From the NCBI RefSeq assembly GCF_012641265.1, contig NZ_JABAHZ010000007.1, positions 186,001 to 250,000 of the forward strand: a stretch of DNA of 64,000 nucleotides. The letters run 5' to 3'. Both the position numbers and the translations under genes were made by a program. This document shows positions 58,168-64,000 of the stretch, one piece after another. The stretch's first letter is position 1. The number at the start of each line of letters is the position of its first letter. The DNA is from Chitinophaga eiseniae (GTDB lineage: Bacteria; Bacteroidota; Bacteroidia; Chitinophagales; Chitinophagaceae). The notes beneath the pieces were generated by a model. It was given only the letters and a program-made list of their open reading frames with translations. It did not search any database and was not told the DNA's origin.

Positions 58168-59196
58168 CCGTACACAACGGAATCCCAGGTTGGATAGCCC
58201 CGACTCCGGCGTACTTTTCATACGTGCAGATACCCGGTATCCCCGGCAGTATTCATCGCTGCACATGAAAGAACCTCCCCGTATTACCCGCTTGGCCTGC
58301 CCCGGGTCGTCCGGATCAAAGGCGGTAGCAGGGCCCGTAGGATTTCGTACGCCCTTTTCGCCCTGTATGTAATAGTTGGCATCATACCAATCGTCACACC
58401 ATTCCCATACATTGCCCGACATATCGTACAGCTTATAGCCATTGGGCTGGTACGATTTCACTGGCGCCAGGCCGGTATAGCCATCGGTTTGCGTATTGTG
58501 ATAAGGGAAATTACCATTCCAGGTATTGGCTTTGGGGCGGCCGCTGGTCAGTGCTTCATTGCCCCAGGGATATAACTGCCCGGATAGTCCACCGCGGGCG
58601 GCATATTCCCATTCTGCCTCTGTAGGAAGCCTTTTACCGGCCCATTTGGCAAAGGCCTGGGCATCCAGCCACGAAACCTGCGTAACGGGCTCTTTGCCCC
58701 TGTTATTGATGTTACTGGACGGCCCCTCGGGATGCTTCCAGCTGGTACCGGGAACAAATGACCACCATTGCGAAATATCATTGAAAGGCACTTTATGATC
58801 GGGGGGCGTAAATACCAGGGCGCCAGGCGCCATCATAGAAGCCAAGGTACTGCTGTCGGGTTCGGGACTGCCAGGAGGTAAGCTGGCCAGCAGCTCTGCT
58901 TTGCTGACAGGTTGTTCGGCGGTGGTAACATAGCCGGTGGCCTCCACGAAGCGGGCAAATTCTTCATTGGTTACCTCGTGCTCATCCATCCAGAAAGAGG
59001 CAACATCCACCTTGTGTTTGGGATATTCATCCGCCGTACCGGTGCTGTCGTCTGCTCCCATAAAAAAAGAACCGGCAGGAATCAATACCATCTTATTCAG
59101 TGTATCCTTTTCCGTAGTATCGTTTTTCTTTTTACCACTATTCCCGGCGCAGGCACTTAGCAGGATTAGCCCCAGCAGTATGTTTATTTTTTGCAT
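58150..59196 (-). CDS. Formylglycine-generating-enzyme-like lipoprotein (SUMF1/FGE family)
   Basis: A 348-residue lipoprotein (lipobox LLSAC, Cys16). The FGE-sulfatase domain (about 36-345) has MVLIPAGSFFMGADD, DEHEVTNEEFARFVEATGYVTTAE, RLPTEAEWEYAARGG, MSGNVWEWCDDW, RGGSFMCSDEYCRGYRVSAR and SNLGFRC. Cys312 and Cys317 match the two copper-binding active-site cysteines of true FGE (human MCHRSYC). Most bacterial relatives of this fold lack them. It would oxidise a target Cys to formylglycine in the periplasm; no sulfatase gene lies in the window, so the target must be elsewhere. The 3' end overlaps the DsbA-like gene. Confidence 0.9.
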   Translation of the reverse strand: MQKINILLGLILLSACAGNSGKKKNDTTEKDTLNKMVLIPAGSFFMGADDSTGTADEYPKHKVDVASFWMDEHEVTNEEFARFVEATGYVTTAEQPVSKAELLASLPPGSPEPDSSTLASMMAPGALVFTPPDHKVPFNDISQWWSFVPGTSWKHPEGPSSNINNRGKEPVTQVSWLDAQAFAKWAGKRLPTEAEWEYAARGGLSGQLYPWGNEALTSGRPKANTWNGNFPYHNTQTDGYTGLAPVKSYQPNGYKLYDMSGNVWEWCDDWYDANYYIQGEKGVRNPTGPATAFDPDDPGQAKRVIRGGSFMCSDEYCRGYRVSARMKSTPESGLSNLGFRCVRSAGQK

Positions 59197-59377
59197 GTTA
59201 TTGACAGCTCTGTTTAGTCGGCACTCAAAAATAATATTAAAACAATAGCTTTATGGCTTTTCCTCAAAAACAGGCGCCATATAGGTGTTAACAATTATAT
59301 AATCGATTTTCCACCAAAACTGTTGTAAACTGCACCCGGTTTCGGGACGCCCGCAAGCCTCGGTTTACGTATCGAGT

Positions 59378-60745
59378 ATGCAAACAACTGCTATACCCTT
59401 TACACGCAAGGATTTCGGCGACGACTTCCTTTGGGGGGTTACTATTTCCGCTTTTCAGAACGAAGGTGCCTTCAATACCGATGGCAAAGGTCTCTCTATT
59501 TGGGACACCTTCAGCAGCCGCAAAGGTAAAATCAAAGATAAGAGCCACGCACAGGTAGCCACCGACTTCTACAACCGCTATACACAAGATATACTACTGG
59601 CCAAGCTGCTGGGCTTTTCCGTATTCCGCTTCTCCCTGGCCTGGTCGCGCATTATGCCTAAGGGAACAGGCGCCGTTAACCAGGCGGGAATCGACTATTA
59701 TCACCGGGTGATAGATGCCTGCCTCGAATTGGGACTGGAACCCTATATCACCCTATATCACTGGGATCTGCCCCAGGCTTTGGAACATAAAGGTGGCTGG
59801 AGCCATCGGGGAGTAGTATTTGCCTTTGAGGAATTTGTGAGGATATGTGCTCGTGAATACGGGAATAAGGTCAAGAACTGGATTGTACTCAATGAACCTT
59901 TTGGGTTTACAGCACTGGGTTATATGTTGGGCGTACACGCCCCGGGAAAATTTGGCCTTTCCTGGTTTCTGCCGGCGGTACACCATGCGGCCCTGGCTCA
60001 GGCCGAGGCGGGACGCGTGATCCGCCAGGAGGTAGCCGGCGCCAATATTGGCACAGCGTTGTCCTGCTCAAAAATTATCCCCTATACCAATAATGAAGAA
60101 GATGTACGGGCTGCCCGCCGGGCAGACGCACTCTTTAATCGCCTGTTCCTGGAACCAGCCCTGGGCATGGGGTACCCGGAAAAAGACTTCCCCCTGCTGC
60201 ACCGTATTGAACGCCGGTATGCATTGTGGCGCGATTGGGACCGCCTCCCATTTGATTTTGATTTTATAGGGGTACAGAATTATTTCCCGCTGGTAGTAAA
60301 GTACAACTACTTTATGCCCGTGGTAAAAATTGCAGAAGTAAAGGCCAGGTACCGCAATGTACCGCTTACCGGTCTGGGCTGGGAAATCAGTGGCAACGGA
60401 CTGTATGAAATACTCAAACAGTTTGGCGCCTACGAGGGAATTAAGAAAATCATTGTAACAGAAGGAGGAGCTGCTTTCCCCGACCAGCTTACCACCGATG
60501 GCCGTATTGCAGATACCGCCCGTATTGAGTATTTCCAGGAATACCTGTCGGGTGTGTTAAAGGCCCGTAGAGAAGGAGTGCCGGTAGATGGCTATTTTGC
60601 CTGGACGCTTACCGACAATTTCGAATGGGCGGAAGGATACCGGGCCAGGTTCGGCCTCGTGCATGTTAATTTCGATACCCAGCAAAGAATTATCAAAGAC
60701 TCCGGATACTGGTTCAGGAAGCTTTTGAACGAAGAAGTAGAATAA
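59378..60745 (+). CDS. GH1 family beta-glucosidase/glycosidase
   Basis: A 455-residue TIM-barrel enzyme. Family marks: FLWGVTISAFQNEGAF, LGFSVFRFSLAWSRIMP, ITLYHWDLPQAL, the acid/base Glu173 in VLNEPF, and the nucleophile Glu362 in IIVTEGGAAF (usual form TENG; the Asn is Gly here). The end DGYFAWTLTDNFEWAEGYRARFGLVHV split by description is typical of GH1. No signal peptide, so cytoplasmic hydrolysis of beta-glycosides is likely. It stands alone, next to the FGE gene in divergent orientation, and ends 2 bases before palindrome copy 3. Confidence 0.94.
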   Translation: MQTTAIPFTRKDFGDDFLWGVTISAFQNEGAFNTDGKGLSIWDTFSSRKGKIKDKSHAQVATDFYNRYTQDILLAKLLGFSVFRFSLAWSRIMPKGTGAVNQAGIDYYHRVIDACLELGLEPYITLYHWDLPQALEHKGGWSHRGVVFAFEEFVRICAREYGNKVKNWIVLNEPFGFTALGYMLGVHAPGKFGLSWFLPAVHHAALAQAEAGRVIRQEVAGANIGTALSCSKIIPYTNNEEDVRAARRADALFNRLFLEPALGMGYPEKDFPLLHRIERRYALWRDWDRLPFDFDFIGVQNYFPLVVKYNYFMPVVKIAEVKARYRNVPLTGLGWEISGNGLYEILKQFGAYEGIKKIIVTEGGAAFPDQLTTDGRIADTARIEYFQEYLSGVLKARREGVPVDGYFAWTLTDNFEWAEGYRARFGLVHVNFDTQQRIIKDSGYWFRKLLNEEVE

Positions 60746-60747
60746 CG

Positions 60748-60830
60748 TCACGCAAAGGCGCTAAGCAAAAAAGCAGCAAAGGGATTTTATAACTTCCTTT
60801 GCTGCTTTTTTGCTTAGCGCCTTTGCGTGA
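60748..60830. repeat. Dispersed long palindrome, copy 3 (perfect arms)
   Basis: The best copy: a perfect 35-bp inverted repeat (60748-60782 and 60796-60830) with a 13-base loop. Arms begin TCACGCAAAGGCGCTAAG. It starts 2 bases after the GH1 stop and ends 6 bases before the stop codon of the convergent outer-membrane gene, a position suited to two-way termination. Its intact arms suggest recent insertion or maintenance. Confidence 0.9.
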
Positions 60831-60836
60831 ATCTTC

Positions 60837-62066
60837 TTATTGTGCTAATCGCTTCAGGAACCAGAGGTCTCTCAGGCTGAAGTGAAATATCGCATTTATA
60901 TAAGTTTCTTTTATCAGCGCTGTGCCGGAAGTGCCGCGCTGTCCGGCTTCGAGCCCTACGTAATATCTTAACTGCCCGTTTTTGCTGGGCAGTGATACGC
61001 CCAGGGTACCGGAAATATCTTTGATCTGGGTATTGCTCACTACCAGTGGTGTTTGGTTAAAGGCAAAACCAGCCTGCAATACAGCCCCTTCAATCATTTG
61101 ATTGTAATACTGGCGTTTCAGCGTGTATTCGATACCGGTAGAGTAGCGTTGCCCATCTACATAGGCGAAGGTCGGGCCTTTCTCATTCAGGCTGTTCCAC
61201 AGGGAATGCCGGTAGTCGGCCACCCAGGTAAAAGTACCATTGGTGAGGGTAATACCGCCGCCGTATTCAGCAGGCAGTGTGAAATAGGAAGGATCCTGGT
61301 CTTTTGAAAAGAGGGAAGTACCGTTGATATCAACGATATTCAGTTTTTCCTGCAATTTCATTTTGGTCTGGAAGCGATAGGTCGCGCCCAGCCCCAGCTG
61401 CCAGTCTTTAGTAATTTTACCTATATATTGTGCGCCAGCAGTAAAGTTGGGCTTGAAGCCATATTTGTTATGCTGTGTTTGTAAGGAGTCGGAACCAATA
61501 TTCTGTGATACGTTGATGGGCCCAAATAAGAAGGCAGTAGATACCCCCACGGAAAAGTGCTTGTTGATGGCAAAACCGTTGGAAATATATGCCCTGTTAA
61601 ACCCGCCCGTACCGGTGGTGGTAGTGGTAACGGGTGCGCCGGTACCGGTTACAAACTGTTGGTTAAGGATTTTGTAATCGATACTGCTGAAAGGTGCGAT
61701 ACCTGCAGATATGCCCCAGAAGCTGGTTGCTTTGAAGCCCAGCGCCAATCGTTTAAAGTTGATGTCGCCCGCGCTGTTGGAAATGCCGGCGCCGTTATAG
61801 TTGATCTGTTGCGCTTTGATCGATACATCAAACATGAAGTTCTGGGTAGGGATCGCGCTGTACGACGCAGGGTTGAGCTCATTGAGGTAGCCGGAGTGGC
61901 GACGGGCAATACCGCTGCTTCCCAGGCCGTAGTTCCGGCTGTAATCCCTTGCTTCCATATCTCCTATACCATAGGCAGAATAGATGGAATTAAGGCCATG
62001 TTGCGCTTTGGCAGCGGCGCCGCACAACAGGAGTAAAGTTAAACCGCTATATATTTTTATGCGCAT
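60837..62066 (-). CDS. Outer-membrane beta-barrel protein, OmpP1/FadL-like
   Basis: A 409-residue protein with signal peptide (about 1-21, KAQ). The mature start (STYSAYGIGD-like, then SSGIARRHSGYLNELNPASYSAI) matches Bacteroidota FadL-type and related barrels, with the conserved 'NPAS' turn. The rest alternates polar and hydrophobic residues over about fourteen strands and ends in SLRDLWFLKRLAQ. It may transport hydrophobic compounds or be structural. It is 9 bases downstream of the DUF4270 gene in one operon. Confidence 0.7.
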   Translation of the reverse strand: MRIKIYSGLTLLLLCGAAAKAQHGLNSIYSAYGIGDMEARDYSRNYGLGSSGIARRHSGYLNELNPASYSAIPTQNFMFDVSIKAQQINYNGAGISNSAGDINFKRLALGFKATSFWGISAGIAPFSSIDYKILNQQFVTGTGAPVTTTTTGTGGFNRAYISNGFAINKHFSVGVSTAFLFGPINVSQNIGSDSLQTQHNKYGFKPNFTAGAQYIGKITKDWQLGLGATYRFQTKMKLQEKLNIVDINGTSLFSKDQDPSYFTLPAEYGGGITLTNGTFTWVADYRHSLWNSLNEKGPTFAYVDGQRYSTGIEYTLKRQYYNQMIEGAVLQAGFAFNQTPLVVSNTQIKDISGTLGVSLPSKNGQLRYYVGLEAGQRGTSGTALIKETYINAIFHFSLRDLWFLKRLAQ

Positions 62067-62075
62067 GTGTATCCT

Positions 62076-63410
62076 TTATTTGTACAACAGATAGTATAAC
62101 TGTACTTTAAGCGGGTTCTGAGTATTCTTTTGGTCGCCTATTACCAGCCTATCCAGTGTTGTTCTTCCGTCTGTAGCACTTGGTGTGAGTAACAATCCCC
62201 GTGAATTAACATCGGTAACTGTTTGTTCCTTGATCACATAATTGGTGATATCGAAGGTATAGTTGGTGTTTACGTTAAATTGTTTGTCGATGGTCAGTTG
62301 TCCATAAGTCAGTGTATCGGTAACATTGTTCAGCTTATCTACTTCACAGAGGGCCATGCGTGGTGGCAGCCGGTCATTGACATAGGTGCCGTTTACCGGT
62401 TTCAGGGACAGGTACACCTTCATTATTTTAAAGAACTGCCCCAGGTAAGCCAGGTTTTTAATATAAGGAATATCGATCCGGGTGGCTACGCCGGTAATAG
62501 GTTGTGTGAAGCCCTGGTTGCTGACACTGGCAGAAGGCAGGTTTTTTCCCGGGCCTGTAAGCGGCGCCAGTGGCGTGCCGGTACGGGTGGTTACTACCTG
62601 GTTGAATTGCAGGTTAGATGCCTGCATCTTGAAATCGACATATTTTACAGTAGTGATCAATTCATTAACGTGATAGTATAAACGCATCACCAGGGCGGTA
62701 TCATTAGCAGTAAAGCCCGATACCAGGGTGCTGCCGGCGCCTCCTCTTACATTCAGCCCACGGAAAAACTCCAGCCACATATTGTTGGTGGTAATATCGG
62801 GACTTTTATCTACTAGCATCTGGAATAGCTGGGCGCCCAGTTGATCAGACATATGGGCGGTGATGATCTTGTCGGTGTGAGGACGGATAACGCCTGTGAA
62901 ACTTCCTATAGGCGTACTTTCTGTAGAAAAACTACTGCTGTTGTACAGGTAGTAGAAGTTCTTGGTAGTCTGGATGGTAGAAGTCACCCGGTATACCTGT
63001 AGCTGCTGTACCTGGGTAGAGTCGCCCGAGAGGTAGCCATTGGGACGCATCATGAGCACCATGGAGTCATATTTGGAGCCATTGGCAGGAATGTCAATGG
63101 TGGTCGGTTGCGCAATCTGGAAGTAAGATTGAACGGTGGAGGTGCCAAACAGTGGGTCTGCTCTTTTGCCGGCCAGTAGTACTTCGGCACCGGAGGTGGG
63201 CATAGAGTCCTGCTGTATGGTTTGCATCTTCACCGATAAGGTATCGGTAAGGATATAATCGGTATTCTGATTATTGTCTACAATGTTGTTATAGGTAAAC
63301 CCCGTCTTCTGGCAGGATGAGATCAGCGCCACCAGCAATAATGCCGGGAGGTACCTGCGTATCCGACCATTTACGCACCTGAAAATTAAATGATACATGG
63401 TATTGTTCAT
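62076..63410 (-). CDS. DUF4270-family lipoprotein
   Basis: A 444-residue protein from ATG 63410 (MNNTMYHLIF); a later ATG at 63398 is also possible. The N-terminal segment (RYLPALLLVALISSC) is a lipoprotein signal with its Cys near residue 33, then a TGFTYNNIVDNN segment and the DUF4270 beta-rich body. Family members occur widely in Bacteroidota envelopes; function unknown. With the barrel gene downstream it probably forms an envelope unit, with the lipoprotein on the barrel. Confidence 0.85.
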   Translation of the reverse strand: MNNTMYHLIFRCVNGRIRRYLPALLLVALISSCQKTGFTYNNIVDNNQNTDYILTDTLSVKMQTIQQDSMPTSGAEVLLAGKRADPLFGTSTVQSYFQIAQPTTIDIPANGSKYDSMVLMMRPNGYLSGDSTQVQQLQVYRVTSTIQTTKNFYYLYNSSSFSTESTPIGSFTGVIRPHTDKIITAHMSDQLGAQLFQMLVDKSPDITTNNMWLEFFRGLNVRGGAGSTLVSGFTANDTALVMRLYYHVNELITTVKYVDFKMQASNLQFNQVVTTRTGTPLAPLTGPGKNLPSASVSNQGFTQPITGVATRIDIPYIKNLAYLGQFFKIMKVYLSLKPVNGTYVNDRLPPRMALCEVDKLNNVTDTLTYGQLTIDKQFNVNTNYTFDITNYVIKEQTVTDVNSRGLLLTPSATDGRTTLDRLVIGDQKNTQNPLKVQLYYLLYK

Positions 63411-63605
63411 GGTGCGCAATTTTAGACAGGATCGATATTTTCAATTGCTTTAATATGCCAACAGCCAAAATTTATCGATGAATAACGAAATCTGTTCTTT
63501 ATGCTGACAATAGCGCGGGAACGGGCTTTTCGGGGGAAAGAATCCTACTGGTAGACGAAATAACGGTATCCGTCATCTAAAATAGCGGGAATAGCTATTT
63601 CCTGT

Positions 63606-63634
63606 TTGCCGGAATGCTCCGGCAGATAATTTTG
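63606..63634 (+). promoter_or_regulatory. Promoter with dyad operator in the spacer, before the Kelch lipoprotein
   Basis: TTG at 63606-63608, an 18-base spacer and TAATTTTG (63627-63634, exact match to TAnnTTTG). The spacer holds a perfect 7-bp dyad TGCCGGA-ATGC-TCCGGCA (63607-63624). A repressor bound there would block polymerase. The ATG follows at 63652, 17 bases after the -7 box. Confidence 0.65.
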
Positions 63635-63651
63635 GCTACAGTAAAAAGAAC

Positions 63652-64000
63652 ATGCTAATGCGATATTTAAAAGGTTATAGTTTATTATTGATGGCTTCCC
63701 TGGCGGCCTGTTCGAAGAGTTCAAATACTACTACGCTGGTTGGGAACTGGATTAAACGTTCTGAATTTGAAGGTGTTGCCAGAAGCTCAGCCGCTTCATT
63801 CGTGGTGAATGACAAAGCCTATGTAGGAACCGGATATGATGGACTTAACAGATTACAGGATATCTGGATGTACGATGTGGACCTGAACCAGTGGACACAG
63901 AAAGCGCCTTTTACCGGTACCGCACGCAGTAACGCTGTTGGTATGGCTATGGCCGGAAAAGGATATATCGGTACCGGTTACGATGGACTGAATAAACTGA
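63652..64000 (+). CDS. Kelch-repeat lipoprotein, N-terminal part
   Basis: Starts MLMRYLKGYSLLLMASLAACSKSS (split by description; lipobox LAAC, Cys about 20) and runs off the right edge after about 116 codons. The mature part begins with Kelch-type blades: AYVGTGYDGLNRLQDIWMYD, LNQWTQKAPFTGTAR, then KGYIGTGYDGLNKL, i.e. two near-identical GTGYDGLN blades about 60 residues apart. A surface beta-propeller lipoprotein is implied. A second ATG at 63658 is an alternative start. Confidence 0.8.
   Translation, partial: MLMRYLKGYSLLLMASLAACSKSSNTTTLVGNWIKRSEFEGVARSSAASFVVNDKAYVGTGYDGLNRLQDIWMYDVDLNQWTQKAPFTGTARSNAVGMAMAGKGYIGTGYDGLNKL

Noticed and set aside
1..64000. CRISPR array
   Set aside because: No run of regularly spaced direct repeats of 20-40 bases with unique spacers was seen by reading; the dispersed palindromes occur singly.
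1..64000. Insertion sequences or prophage
   Set aside because: No transposase, integrase or phage structural gene is visible. The AbiEii fragment and palindromes are the only mobile-type traces.

Overview
The window is chromosomal DNA of a Bacteroidota bacterium, most likely Chitinophaga or a close relative in the Chitinophagaceae. The main evidence is three SusC/SusD outer-membrane uptake pairs, a hybrid two-component sensor, an ECF sigma/FecR pair, DUF4270 and DUF4267 proteins, TlpA-type lipid/periplasmic thioredoxins with DUF4369, promoter boxes of the TTG-N18-20-TAnnTTTG type, and little or no Shine-Dalgarno signal. No genus marker (rRNA etc.) is present, so the genus is an inference.

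Layout. 1-2.9 kb: the 3' part of a SusC gene and its SusD partner. 3.0-15.6 kb (minus strand): a polysaccharide utilization locus with hybrid two-component sensor, SusC, SusD, TIG-domain surface glycan-binding lipoprotein, clan GH-A lipoprotein hydrolase and, last, a SUKH-fold protein. 15.7-16.5 kb: an AbiEii toxin fragment, a 24-bp palindrome and tRNA-Gln(CTG). 16.7-18.2 kb: a polytopic membrane protein. 18.3-27.0 kb: ECF sigma factor, FecR anti-sigma, STN-containing SusC, SusD, cyanophycinase-like S51 hydrolase and isoaspartyl peptidase. Together these read as a locus that senses, cuts, imports and finishes digestion of cyanophycin or another beta-aspartyl polymer. 27.1-35.5 kb: an acidic small protein, a LytTR/LytS-type two-component pair whose kinase carries a cysteine-less TlpA-like domain, a Crp/Fnr regulator with a DUF4267 protein, secreted proteins of unknown function and two TlpA-like proteins. 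35.7-37.4 kb: an SOS-like operon (umuD, unknown gene, SRAP).

38.4-52.9 kb: a nested amino-acid supercluster, hisGDCB, then trpEGDCFBA, then hisH, a GNAT-HisA fusion, hisF and hisIE. Each block has its own leader-peptide attenuator (six His codons before hisG, three Trp codons before trpE) with a recognisable promoter, pause hairpin, antiterminator and terminator. Because hisH to hisIE follow trpA directly, the late histidine genes appear to be transcribed with the Trp genes.

53.2-64.0 kb: two tandem TlpA-family thioredoxins, a BlaI/M56 regulatory pair with two clear operators, a DsbA-like protein, a formylglycine-generating-enzyme-like lipoprotein with both active-site cysteines, a GH1 beta-glucosidase, an outer-membrane barrel with a DUF4270 lipoprotein, and the start of a Kelch lipoprotein cut by the window end.

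Three copies of a dispersed long palindrome (arms beginning TCACGCAAAG or similar) each start a few bases after a plus-strand stop codon. All functions are read from sequence motifs and family knowledge; none is experimentally supported here.
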